Shown here one piece after another: positions 27,722 through 36,619 of a DNA stretch of 64,000 nt; the stretch's first letter is position 1; each line of letters opens with the position of its first letter. Below the pieces are notes generated by a model that saw only the letters and a program-made list of their open reading frames with translations, was not told where the DNA came from and did no database searches. The stretch spans positions 1-64,000 of the forward strand of contig NZ_JAKIKY010000011.1 in assembly GCF_023349185.1 (NCBI RefSeq). Reading direction: 5' to 3'. The stretch is from Shewanella aquimarina. Its GTDB lineage: Bacteria > Pseudomonadota > Gammaproteobacteria > Enterobacterales > Shewanellaceae. Position numbers and translations under genes: made by a program.

Positions 27722-29977
27722 ATGCGTATAAAGCCCCTCGTCCTCTGGTTGCTAGCCGTGCTGATCACCTCGACGCTGGCCGGCATTGCTGTGAGTACTC
27801 AGCCGCCCAAGGAAACGGCAGATCTGAGCCAACAGGAGCGAGATCTGCAACTCATCGCCGAGCGAGATCGGGGGGAGGTCTTAACCGCACTGGTCAAACA
27901 TTACCGCGACAACGACCCACAGAAGAGTTTGCAATATGGCGAGCAGGCGCTGGCGCTCTTTTCGCGCTGGCCAGACGATAGCCGCAAAATTGTGGTACTG
28001 AATAACATGGCATGGGTGCATGTCTCCCTAAGCCAGTACGACAAGGCTCAGCAGCGAACCGATGAAAGCAAGCGCCTCGCCAAGGCCAATCAGGACACTA
28101 ACGGCCTCTACACCGCGCAGACGATGCAGGGAATCATCTACTGGCGTAAAGCCGACTATCTGACCGCACTAAAGACCTTTGAACAGGCGTTGGAGATTGC
28201 CAAACAGGAAGAAAACCATAGGGGTATCGCCAATACCACTAACTATATGGCGATCATCTACCAGACCCTGGGGCAACCCGAGAAAGCACTCTCCTACTTT
28301 TTGCGCGCCTACAACATACAGAAGGAACTGGGTGACGAGAAGAGCATTGCCGTATCACTCAACAACATCGCCAACATGTATGGAACCAGTGGTAACTACA
28401 GCCTCGCGCTAGATTACCAATTACAGTCGCGCAAGATCCGCGAGAAACTCAACGATCTTCCGGGCCTGGCGCAGATCCTCGGCAACATAGGCCTGACTTA
28501 CTTTTACCTCAAAGACTATGACCAGGCGCTGGCCTATCTGCAGCGTTCCCTGGGGTATTACGAGTCTCTGGAGGATAAGCAGGGCATTGCCGAGATCCAC
28601 AACAACCTGGGTATGGTTCATCAGCAAAAACAACAATTCGAATCGGCCCTGCATCAATATCAGCAAGCCTTGACCATGGCCCAGGCGATCCAAGACACGG
28701 CACTGGAGGCAAGGGTCAACATAGAACTCGCCAATGCCTACATAGCGCTGGACAATGGCGCCCTTGCCGAGCAACAGGTTACCCTAGGGCTGGAACAGGC
28801 CGATAAACTCGGCATAGTGACACTCAATGCCTACGGCCTGCTCACCCGCGCTAAGGTAGAACAGCTAAACGGCAACAGTGACCAGGCACTGGCCCTGAGT
28901 GAAGTGGCCTTGAGCCATGCGCAACAGGTACAGGATATGCTCATCATTCGAGATATCCATGAGTTTCGCTATCGGCTCTATAAAAATTTAGCCAAGCCCC
29001 AGGAGGCATTACTGAGTCTGGAAGCCTTTAAACAGGTCAACGATGAGATGTTTAACTCAGAAAGTGACCAGAGATTGGCCTTCCTTCTCAGCCACTTTGA
29101 GGCAGAGCAACACGAGCAACAGATAAAGCTGCTACAAGCGGATCAGGCACTACAAAGAACACAGCTGGCCCAGCACAGATACCAACGTAATGTATGGCTC
29201 GCCGGCCTTACCGTGTTGTTCGTGATCATACTTCTACTGGTCAATCGCCATCATCAACGCAAGATCAACGCCTCGCTCAACCAAAACATCAAGTCACAAC
29301 GTGAGTTAATTCAGGCCGTCGCCCATGAATTTAGATCGCCCCTTGCCAGGGTGCAGTTTGCATTCGATATGCTAGAGGAAAAAGTTATCGGCGACAGAGA
29401 ACCCAGACTAAGCGAAAACATCAATACCGGCCTGAGTGAACTGGAGAACTTGATCAAAGAGGCTTTGGATTTCATACAGATAGAAAACAAATCAAGGCCA
29501 CTGCATCTCTCCCAGGTCAACCTGGTTAAGGTACTCAGCGAGCAGATCGACGCCCATACCGGCCTGTACCCAGACAAAGACTTTACCCTGAAGGTCGACA
29601 GAAACCGAGAGTGGCTGGTGAGCGCCGACAGTATCCAGCTCGGCCGCGCCTTTTCCAATATCATTCGCAACGCCGCGCGCTTTGCCACCAGACAGATAGT
29701 GATCACCCTAAAACAGGAAAAGACCGCCATTGCCATTATCATAGAAGACGATGGACCAGGCATCCCACTCGAGCAGAGAGAGCGGGTCTTTGAGCCCTTT
29801 GTCAGGCTAGATCAGAGTCGATGTCGAGACTCTGGCGGTGTCGGGCTCGGCCTGGCACTCGCCAAGAAAATATGTGAGGCACATGGCGGCAGCCTAACGA
29901 TCTCCTCATCCCCTCTGGGCGGTGCCAGGTTATGCCTCTCCTGCCCGCTCACCACAAAAAACCAGCAGAGCAAGTAA
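27722..29977 (+). CDS. TPR-containing membrane histidine kinase
   Basis: This is a sensor kinase of 751 residues. An N-terminal membrane anchor (residues 5-25) is followed by a long array of TPR/TPR_12-type repeats (about 50-420, e.g. YTAQTMQGIIYWRKADYLTALKTFEQAL). A second transmembrane helix follows (about 493-513, WLAGLTVLFVIILLLV), then HisKA with AVAHEFRSPLARV (His535), and HATPase with NIIRNAARFA, EDDGPGIP and GGVGLGLALAKKICEAHGGSL. The HEFRSPL box and domain order recall RstB-like kinases, but the TPR sensor is unusual. It forms an operon with the upstream regulator. Confidence 0.92.
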   Translation: MRIKPLVLWLLAVLITSTLAGIAVSTQPPKETADLSQQERDLQLIAERDRGEVLTALVKHYRDNDPQKSLQYGEQALALFSRWPDDSRKIVVLNNMAWVHVSLSQYDKAQQRTDESKRLAKANQDTNGLYTAQTMQGIIYWRKADYLTALKTFEQALEIAKQEENHRGIANTTNYMAIIYQTLGQPEKALSYFLRAYNIQKELGDEKSIAVSLNNIANMYGTSGNYSLALDYQLQSRKIREKLNDLPGLAQILGNIGLTYFYLKDYDQALAYLQRSLGYYESLEDKQGIAEIHNNLGMVHQQKQQFESALHQYQQALTMAQAIQDTALEARVNIELANAYIALDNGALAEQQVTLGLEQADKLGIVTLNAYGLLTRAKVEQLNGNSDQALALSEVALSHAQQVQDMLIIRDIHEFRYRLYKNLAKPQEALLSLEAFKQVNDEMFNSESDQRLAFLLSHFEAEQHEQQIKLLQADQALQRTQLAQHRYQRNVWLAGLTVLFVIILLLVNRHHQRKINASLNQNIKSQRELIQAVAHEFRSPLARVQFAFDMLEEKVIGDREPRLSENINTGLSELENLIKEALDFIQIENKSRPLHLSQVNLVKVLSEQIDAHTGLYPDKDFTLKVDRNREWLVSADSIQLGRAFSNIIRNAARFATRQIVITLKQEKTAIAIIIEDDGPGIPLEQRERVFEPFVRLDQSRCRDSGGVGLGLALAKKICEAHGGSLTISSSPLGGARLCLSCPLTTKNQQSK

Positions 29978-30554
29978 TACTGTCGCCCTACTTTGGCTTG
30001 CCGTGCCATAGGCAGAAGGCACGGCGCCACTCATTCTTGTTACGCTCACATCTCACACTCTCATCACTCACTTCCATACCTTCTACTGCCACATCTACTA
30101 CTCTCACACGAACTGCTACCACATCTTCAGCTCTCACTCACCTTTACTGTTTTCACTCTGAAAACAATCATGGCTTAAGCCACTGTTTACTTTATCGTTC
30201 TGACCTTAAACAAGTGATACCCGATCGTCATTCTGCGCCCTCCCCAAGTAGCTTAGTAATTAAGGTCAGCTTAATCCCGGCCAGAGGCAGGTTTAAAAAA
30301 TGTTCTACACTTGTTAAATAAAATTTGATCAAATGAATGTGTTTGTATATAAATGTATATATCGTGTCTGTTGTAGCCAGGGCTGAGCCAGCCTAAGAAA
30401 ACAGCAGGGCGGTGAGCCTAGCTCAAGCCGAGATCAAATAAACCAACAACGCGACGCCCTCGGAATCGACATGTTTATGCCTGCGCACAGGACTCGGGCC
30501 AGACTTGCAAGAGGATAAATATGACATGCCCCAGGCATCGCGTGGAGTCATAAA
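29978..30554. other. gene-free region upstream of protease 1
   Basis: About 30040-30145 is a CT/CA-rich low-complexity stretch with a repeated pattern of about 29 bp (CTGCCACATCTACTACTCTC, then CTGCTACCACATCTTCAGCT). A palindrome TTTGATCAAA lies near 30324, and a TATACAT-type site at 30344-30359. The remainder is probably the promoter and untranslated leader of the protease gene. No convincing gene was seen. Confidence 0.5.
30344..30359. promoter_or_regulatory. TATACAT-type motif upstream of protease 1
   Basis: TGTATATAAATGTATA reads TATACATTTATATACA on the other strand, matching 13 of 16 positions of the TATACATATGAATACA core upstream of the GGDEF gene. It lies about 195 bp before the start codon. 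Confidence 0.35.
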
Positions 30555-32378
30555 ATGAAGATGAAAATGAACAAACTCGCCAGCATGATCGCCATGTTGA
30601 CCCTAGGCGTAGCGGCACAAAGTTATGCCGAAGATAACCGCTACGTCATCCAGGTAGATAACCAGCATAAAGGTATGATCAAGGCCTTGGCGGTAAAATC
30701 CGGTGCCGACATAAAAGTCGACGGCAATGGCTTCTTCGCCGCGGAATTTCCCGAGCGAGATCTTGCAAAGGTTAAGGGGCTACTCAACAATCCCCACGTA
30801 CGCCTGGTCGAAGAGGATCAGCGCCGTCGCCTACTGTCACTCTATCAGGATGATGCGGGCGATCCTATGGTCAAGCAACTGACCCCCTACGCCGTCTATC
30901 AATCTCAGGCCGATCAGGTCGATTTCGTTGCTGGTAACGGCACTAAGGTCTGCATCATAGACTCGGGGCTAGATAGATCGAATACAGATTTCAACTGGGA
31001 CGGGATCACGGGGGACTATGACTCGGGTACCGGCGATTGGGATGTCAATGGTGGTCCCCACGGAACACACGTCGCTGGCACGATAGGCGCCGCCGATAAT
31101 GACATTGGTGTCGTCGGTATGGCGCCCGGTGTCGACATGCACATCATCAAGGTCTTCACCGCCAGCGGCTGGGCCTACTCTTCGGATCTGGCCCATGCGA
31201 CTGATCTATGTAGCCAGGCCGGCGCCAATATTATCAGCATGAGTCTGGGTGGCGGTGGCGCCAACAGCATAGAGTCTAAAGCCTTTGAAGCCTTTACCCA
31301 GGCGGGCGGACTCGTGGTTGCCGCGGCGGGCAACGATGGCAACAACGCCCGCTCCTATCCAGCGGCCTACCCCTCTGTGCTGATGGTCGGCGCTAACGAT
31401 GCCGACAACAATATCGCCAGTTTCTCACAATTCCCTAGCTGTACCAGCGGCCGTGGCAAGCGAGCAACCACGGATGAAACGACCTGTGTCGAGATCACCG
31501 CAGGTGGCGTACAGACCCTATCCACCTACCCGGCTGACATGGCAACCATGGCCAGCCTCCAGGCCGACAGTCAGTATTACGATACCGCCGCCATGGAAAA
31601 CCTTGGCACTGCCAGTGGTGCCACCTACTTCATGGGCACGGCGGAAACCCCGGATGCTGCCGCCAACGGGAAGCTGTGTGTGATCGATCGCGGGAACATC
31701 TCTTTCCATGATAAGGTCGCTAACTGTGAGGCTTCCGGTGGTATAGGAGCCGTCATCATCAATAATGTCGACGGCATGTTGTACGGCACCCTTGGCGAGA
31801 GCAACACCACGAGCATACCCGCCGTTGGTGCCGATCTGGCCGATCGCACCGCATTCATGGAGGCAACCACGGCCTCTGTCGCCATCACCGCATCCGACTA
31901 CGGCTACATGAGCGGCACTTCGATGGCGACTCCCGCCGTATCGGGCGTCGCCGCCTTGGTATGGTCAAACTTCCCCGAGTGTACCGGTAGTGAGATCCGC
32001 CAGGTGCTGAAAGCGACGGCAGAAGATCAAGGTGCACCAGGCCACGACGAGTATTTCGGCTATGGTATCGTTAAGGCGAAAGCTGCCTATGACTACCTGC
32101 AAAACCATGGCTGTAGTGGCCAGGATACATCTCCGGGAACCTTTAGTCTCACCGCCGACTACGGCTTTGCCCGCGGCAAACACACGGTTACCTTGACGAC
32201 ACAGGCCGCCTCAACCCCTAGAGTCGACCTGTATCGCGACGACGTGAAAATTGCCACGGTTGCAGCCAGTACTAGCTATGAAGATACCTTCGGCCGTAAG
32301 GTCAGTGGCAGCTTCACCTACAAGGCCTGTGAAGAGAACAGCCAGATCTGTACCGAGACTCAGTCTGTTGCCTTCTAA
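30555..32378 (+). CDS. secreted subtilisin-like (S8) protease with inserted PA domain
   Basis: This is an extracellular serine endoprotease of 607 residues. It has a signal peptide (MIAMLTLGVAAQSYA), an I9-like propeptide (about 27-95) and an S8 catalytic domain with Asp136 (CIIDSGLD), His169 (HGTHVAGT) and Ser456 (GTSMATPAVSG). A PA domain is inserted before the serine (about 350-435, CVIDRGNISFHDKVANCEASGG), often used for substrate selection. A C-terminal beta module (about 525-607, VDLYRDDVKIATV, FTYKACEENSQICTE) resembles the end of the second protease. GGAG precedes the ATG at 30555. Confidence 0.93.
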   Translation: MKMKMNKLASMIAMLTLGVAAQSYAEDNRYVIQVDNQHKGMIKALAVKSGADIKVDGNGFFAAEFPERDLAKVKGLLNNPHVRLVEEDQRRRLLSLYQDDAGDPMVKQLTPYAVYQSQADQVDFVAGNGTKVCIIDSGLDRSNTDFNWDGITGDYDSGTGDWDVNGGPHGTHVAGTIGAADNDIGVVGMAPGVDMHIIKVFTASGWAYSSDLAHATDLCSQAGANIISMSLGGGGANSIESKAFEAFTQAGGLVVAAAGNDGNNARSYPAAYPSVLMVGANDADNNIASFSQFPSCTSGRGKRATTDETTCVEITAGGVQTLSTYPADMATMASLQADSQYYDTAAMENLGTASGATYFMGTAETPDAAANGKLCVIDRGNISFHDKVANCEASGGIGAVIINNVDGMLYGTLGESNTTSIPAVGADLADRTAFMEATTASVAITASDYGYMSGTSMATPAVSGVAALVWSNFPECTGSEIRQVLKATAEDQGAPGHDEYFGYGIVKAKAAYDYLQNHGCSGQDTSPGTFSLTADYGFARGKHTVTLTTQAASTPRVDLYRDDVKIATVAASTSYEDTFGRKVSGSFTYKACEENSQICTETQSVAF

Positions 32379-32492
32379 CCCAGTATCGTTTAACGACGGG
32401 TACTCTCTAACAATGAGTACCGTTTAACGACTGGCACTAGAGAACACTCAGGCAACTGAGTCAGTATCAGGGCAGAACCCTCTGCCCTTCAC

Positions 32493-32530
32493 ACAGGCGT
32501 GCCGCGTGTAGCATCGCGCGGTACGCCTGT
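32493..32530 (+). terminator. long hairpin downstream of protease 1
   Basis: ACAGGCGTGCCGCG can pair with CGCGGTACGCCTGT over 14 positions with one G-T pair and a ten-base loop. A smaller hairpin, GGGCAG/CTGCCC, precedes it at 32470-32487. No strong T run follows, so it may be a terminator or a 3' mRNA stabiliser. Confidence 0.5.
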
Positions 32531-32535
32531 ATTCA

Positions 32536-32622
32536 TCTATATAACGACTAGGGTTCTGTAACGGCTAAGCATCTATAACTGCCGGGCTTCTATAACTGCT
32601 AGGCTTCTGTATCTGCCAAGCC
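32536..32622. repeat. 17-bp degenerate tandem repeat, 5 units
   Basis: Successive units read TCTATATAACGACTAGGG, TTCTGTAACGGCTAAGCA, TCTATAACTGCCGGGC, TTCTATAACTGCTAGGC and TTCTGTATCTGCCAAGCC. Confidence 0.8.
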
Positions 32623-32861
32623 CTTTCGTAGACTGTCGCCTATCACTATCCAACTCCTTCAGCTATAAGCCCATACAGCTATAAGCCCCGGCAAGTTCAG
32701 GTGTGTAAACAACCAGGCATATAACAAGCAAGCCGATACCCTATTGGCTAGCCCATCATTTTCCCGCCAGGAATCACAGGCTTAGTCCACATTAAGACCA
32801 TCAAACTACATACATTTATTAACAAAAGTGTACATTTTGTGACAATTAAGCTAAATAAATG

Positions 32862-32875
32862 TTGATCTAAATCAT
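32862..32875. promoter_or_regulatory. FNR/EtrA-like box upstream of protease 2
   Basis: TTGATCTAAATCAT matches the FNR-type consensus TTGATnnnnATCAA at nine of ten fixed positions. CRP-type regulators bind related sequences. It lies 129-142 bp before the protease 2 start, so it may link expression to oxygen or respiratory state. Confidence 0.45.
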
Positions 32876-32887
32876 ATCCGCATATAT

Positions 32888-32916
32888 AACTGTATACATA
32901 TGGCACACAACTGTAT
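32888..32916. promoter_or_regulatory. paired AACTGTAT sites and TATACATATG core upstream of protease 2
   Basis: AACTGTAT occurs at 32888-32895 and 32909-32916, 21 bp apart, on the same face of the helix. The first overlaps GTATACATATG (32892-32902), identical to the core upstream of the GGDEF gene. Tandem half-sites are typical of OmpR-family regulators, and one is encoded 6 kb upstream. Confidence 0.45.
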
Positions 32917-33003
32917 GCGATATAGCCGATTTAAGACCTCATAAGTAACTGGGTGCAACAACACTGAGTACTTACAAATTTAATAACAACAGGAGATCAG
33001 TTG

Positions 33004-36000
33004 ATGACTACACCAAAGAAATCATCTACCAAACTGCTCACAACCTTATTAGGTGCATCACTATTAACGGGCTTAAGCCCTGTAGCGCTGGCCGTATCAA
33101 AAGCACCGCTCAAAGCTATGCCTGAATACGATCAACAATCTGTTATCGTTAAGTTCAAACAAAAAGTAGCTAAAAAGGATCGTAAAGAGCTTACTCGTAA
33201 TCTTGGCGTATCTTTCAAAGATAAGAACAACGACGGCGTAGATGACCGCCTGCGCAACATAGCTAATGGCCGCCTGGCGGTACTTGAACTGGGTCAAGGC
33301 CGTAAAGTTGATGCAGTATTGGCAAGCCTTAAGAACCACCCACTGATCGAATATGCAGAGCCTAACTACATAGTACACACGACTGCAGTGCCTAACGACA
33401 CTTCTTACTCAAGCCTGTACGGCATGCAGAAGATCCAAGCGGAAACCGCCTGGGACTATGTGATCGGTGATTCTTCTGTCGTTGTTGGTGTTATCGATAC
33501 TGGTTTCGACTTCAACCACCCAGATCTGGCTGACAACATCTGGACCAACCCGAATGAAATCGCCGGCAACGGTATCGATGACGACGGTAACGGTTATATC
33601 GATGATATCCACGGTATCTCAGCCATCCTGGATAACGGTAACCCGTCTGACACCGGTGCTCACGGTACTCACGTATCTGGCACTATCGGTGCCAAAGGTA
33701 ACAACGCCCTGGGTGTTGCCGGTGTCAACTGGCAAACCAACATGGTAGGTTGTAGCTTCCTGGGTTCAGGCGGCGGTACCCTGGCCGACGGCGTACAATG
33801 TATCGACTATATGGTTGGCCTGAAAAACGCAGGCGTTAACGTACGCGTACTGAACAACAGCTGGGGTGGCGGTGGTTTCACTCAGACGCTTAAAGACGCT
33901 ATCACGGCGGCTAACAATGCCGACATGCTATTCGTCGCGGCAGCGGGCAATGACTCGGCCGACATCGACAACGGCGGTTTCTATCCAGCCGGTTACGATG
34001 TACCTAACGTAGTAGCAGTAGCTTCTACCGACAACGCCGACAACCTGTCTGGTTTCTCTAACTACGGCGACCAACTGGTTCACCTGGCTGCACCGGGTTC
34101 ATTCATCCTGTCAACGACGCCTAACAACAGCTACGACACTTTCAGCGGTACTTCAATGGCCACACCTCACGTAGCCGGCGCTGCAGCCCTGATCCTTGCG
34201 GGTAACCCGAACCTGACCACGTCACAGCTAAAAAGTGTACTAATGAATACGGGTGATACGCTTGCGGCTTTGGAAGGCAAAACCATCTCAGGTAAGCGTC
34301 TGAACGTTGCCAACGCCCTGATCGATTCAGGCGGTGCGGGCCCTTCTTTCTTCATGGAAGCAACGCCAACTAAATCAACCATCAACCAAGGCGACAGCCA
34401 GGCTTACGCTATCGACCTAGTTGCAGCGGGCGGTTTCAACGGCACCGCGACTATGAGCCTGACCAGCGTTCCTGAGCTTAACGCAGACGTCATGTTCGCT
34501 CAAAACCCGGTTGCAGGCGACACCACTAACACCATGACTATCAATACGACAGAGCAAACTGCACCTGGTACGTACAACATGACAGTCAACGCCACCGACG
34601 GCAGCGTTTCTAAAAACATCAACCTGGAGCTGAAAGTATGGCCTCAAGGTACTGTTTCTACTATGCTGACCAGCAACGAAATCGTGCCTATCAGCGATGA
34701 CGATCCTTCAAACCCAGCAACCAGCAGCATCAATGTTCCTTACGACATGACGCTGACTCAGGTAGAAGTGTTTGTTGACATCACACACGCTTGGGCATCT
34801 GACATGGTTGTGTCTGTTATTTCACCAAGCGGTGAAGAAGTTGTTCTGCACGACCGTGCCGGCGGCAACGGCACCGGCCTGGTTGGCAACTTTATTCCTA
34901 CCGAATACGAGTTGGACAACGCACTGGGCGAATGGACACTGAAAGTCGTTGATGAAGTTGCTGGCGATACGGGTGCTATCAACAACTGGTCACTGAAACT
35001 GACAGGCGCACCTTCTGCCGGCACAGACTTCGCACCAAACGTACAGATAGTGACACCTGCTAACCAAGGTGCGTACCTGACCGGTGAAACCGTTAGCTTC
35101 AGCGCAAGCGCTAACGACACCGAAGACGGCGACCTGACCGCTGACATCGTTTGGACGTCAAGCATCGACGGCGTGATCGGTAACGGCGCGACCTTCACTA
35201 AGTCTAACCTATCTGTAGGCGACCACGTCATCACGGCAACCTCTACTGATTCTGCAGGCCAGGCCAGCACAGAAACTGTTAAGCTGTCGGTTGCTGAAGC
35301 TAACACTACGGTAAGCGGTGCAAACAACACGGCAATCGCTATGCCTGAGATGGGCGGTAAGGTATTCACTGAAATCGACCTGCCTACCGGCGTTGCTATC
35401 GATGCGATTGAAGTCAATGTTGATATCTCGTTCGAATCGGTTCAATACCTGAACGTATGGCTACAGTCTCCAACTGGGACCATGGTTAAACTGGTCACCT
35501 GGCGTCAATTCTGGAACAAAGATCTGGTTAAGACCTTTAACCCAGTTGAGTTCGCAGGTGAGTCGAGCATGGGTACATGGCGTCTGTTTGTTGAAGATAC
35601 GTCAAGCTACACAATGAACGGCGTACTGAACAACTGGAGCATCTCGGTATCAAACGGCGACGCGGTACTTCCACCTCCTGCTGAAAACACAGCGCCTGTG
35701 ATGACTATCAATGCACCTATGGGTGGTTCTAGCTTCAACCTAGGCGACAGCATCACCTTCGACGGAACGGCAACTGACGCCGAAGACGGTAACCTGAGCG
35801 CTGGCATCAAGTGGTACGATAACTTCAACGGCCTAATCGGTGAAGGTGCCCTGTTCAGCACTAACTCGCTAAGTGCTGGTGACCACATAGTGACAGCAGT
35901 GGCGACCGACTCGCAAGACGCGTTCGACCAGGCACAGGTCAGCTTCACGGTGGTAGATGCACCTGCTAACGAAGCCCCTGCTGCTGACTTCGGCTTCACA

Positions 36001-36498
36001 GTAAACGACCTTGACGTGCAGTTCTCTGACCTAAGTGGCGACACTGACGGTGCGGTAACAACCTGGTCTTGGGACTTCGGTGACGGCGCTAGCTCAACCC
36101 TAGCTAACCCTTCACACAGCTACGCAGCCGCGGGGACTTACACAGTCACCCTAACAGTAAGCGATGACGACGGTGCGACGCACTCAATCACAAAAGACGT
36201 CACTGTGACTGAGCCTGTACCAGAGCCAACCATCATACTGGACGGCAGTGCAACAGTAAGTGGTGATCGCGTCACCGTTTCACTGAACTGGACGACGCCT
36301 AGCAAGATGAACCTTGATGTCTATCGTGACGGTACTCTGTTGAAAGCCGGTGAACGTAAGTCTAGTTACACCGACCGCTTTAGCTCAACGGCTACTAGCT
36401 TCACCTACCAAGTATGTGAAACTGGCACAGACAACTGTTCTTATGAATTGACTATTGTTCCGACCAATAAGTCAAAAGGTAACACCAAAAAGAACTAA
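33004..36498 (+). CDS. large secreted subtilisin-like (S8) protease with two P domains and PKD
   Basis: This is an extracellular multidomain protease of 1,164 residues; the ATG at 33004 follows AGGAG. In order: signal peptide (about 1-31); I9 propeptide (about 40-120); S8 domain with Asp165 (GVIDTGFDFNHPDL), His220 (HGTHVSG), Asn316 and Ser384 (SGTSMATPHVAG); Ig-like domain; P/Homo B domain 1 (about 560-675); Ig-like domain; P domain 2 (about 760-880); Ig-like domain; PKD domain (about 995-1075, WSWDFGDG); and a C-terminal beta module ending in a basic tail. Codon choice (GGT, CGT, AAC, GTT) looks like that of a highly expressed gene, unlike its neighbours. Confidence 0.94.
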   Translation: MTTPKKSSTKLLTTLLGASLLTGLSPVALAVSKAPLKAMPEYDQQSVIVKFKQKVAKKDRKELTRNLGVSFKDKNNDGVDDRLRNIANGRLAVLELGQGRKVDAVLASLKNHPLIEYAEPNYIVHTTAVPNDTSYSSLYGMQKIQAETAWDYVIGDSSVVVGVIDTGFDFNHPDLADNIWTNPNEIAGNGIDDDGNGYIDDIHGISAILDNGNPSDTGAHGTHVSGTIGAKGNNALGVAGVNWQTNMVGCSFLGSGGGTLADGVQCIDYMVGLKNAGVNVRVLNNSWGGGGFTQTLKDAITAANNADMLFVAAAGNDSADIDNGGFYPAGYDVPNVVAVASTDNADNLSGFSNYGDQLVHLAAPGSFILSTTPNNSYDTFSGTSMATPHVAGAAALILAGNPNLTTSQLKSVLMNTGDTLAALEGKTISGKRLNVANALIDSGGAGPSFFMEATPTKSTINQGDSQAYAIDLVAAGGFNGTATMSLTSVPELNADVMFAQNPVAGDTTNTMTINTTEQTAPGTYNMTVNATDGSVSKNINLELKVWPQGTVSTMLTSNEIVPISDDDPSNPATSSINVPYDMTLTQVEVFVDITHAWASDMVVSVISPSGEEVVLHDRAGGNGTGLVGNFIPTEYELDNALGEWTLKVVDEVAGDTGAINNWSLKLTGAPSAGTDFAPNVQIVTPANQGAYLTGETVSFSASANDTEDGDLTADIVWTSSIDGVIGNGATFTKSNLSVGDHVITATSTDSAGQASTETVKLSVAEANTTVSGANNTAIAMPEMGGKVFTEIDLPTGVAIDAIEVNVDISFESVQYLNVWLQSPTGTMVKLVTWRQFWNKDLVKTFNPVEFAGESSMGTWRLFVEDTSSYTMNGVLNNWSISVSNGDAVLPPPAENTAPVMTINAPMGGSSFNLGDSITFDGTATDAEDGNLSAGIKWYDNFNGLIGEGALFSTNSLSAGDHIVTAVATDSQDAFDQAQVSFTVVDAPANEAPAADFGFTVNDLDVQFSDLSGDTDGAVTTWSWDFGDGASSTLANPSHSYAAAGTYTVTLTVSDDDGATHSITKDVTVTEPVPEPTIILDGSATVSGDRVTVSLNWTTPSKMNLDVYRDGTLLKAGERKSSYTDRFSSTATSFTYQVCETGTDNCSYELTIVPTNKSKGNTKKN

Positions 36499-36507
36499 GT
36501 AACTCGG

Positions 36508-36540
36508 GGGGAAGGTGCCGTTTTGGCCCTTCCCTTTTTT
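36508..36540 (+). terminator. terminator after protease 2
   Basis: GGGAAGGTGCC GTTTT GGCCCTTCCC followed by a T run is a strong rho-independent terminator. It separates protease 2 from the P-domain gene. Confidence 0.85.
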
Positions 36541-36619
36541 ATCATCTGACATTAGCTAAACCTTATCGGCATAAAGGCCGAAACCATCATTTCTTTATCA
36601 AACACCTGAGGCATTAGAG

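Larger units (their letters stand above)
32379..33003. other. gene-free region between the two proteases
   Basis: It holds a duplicated AGTAYCGTTTAACGAC (about 32382 and 32413) and hairpins at 32470-32487 and 32493-32530, probably the 3' end of protease 1. A 17-bp tandem repeat follows, then a duplicated CAGCTATAAGCCC (32660 and 32676). The last 180 bases are an AT-rich promoter region with an FNR-like box and a TATACAT-type site. No gene was seen. Confidence 0.6.

Noticed and set aside
34758..35417. 219-codon minus-strand frame within protease 2
   Set aside because: It is antisense to the protease, Ser/Thr/Val-rich without recognisable motifs, and is explained by the coding strand's codon bias.
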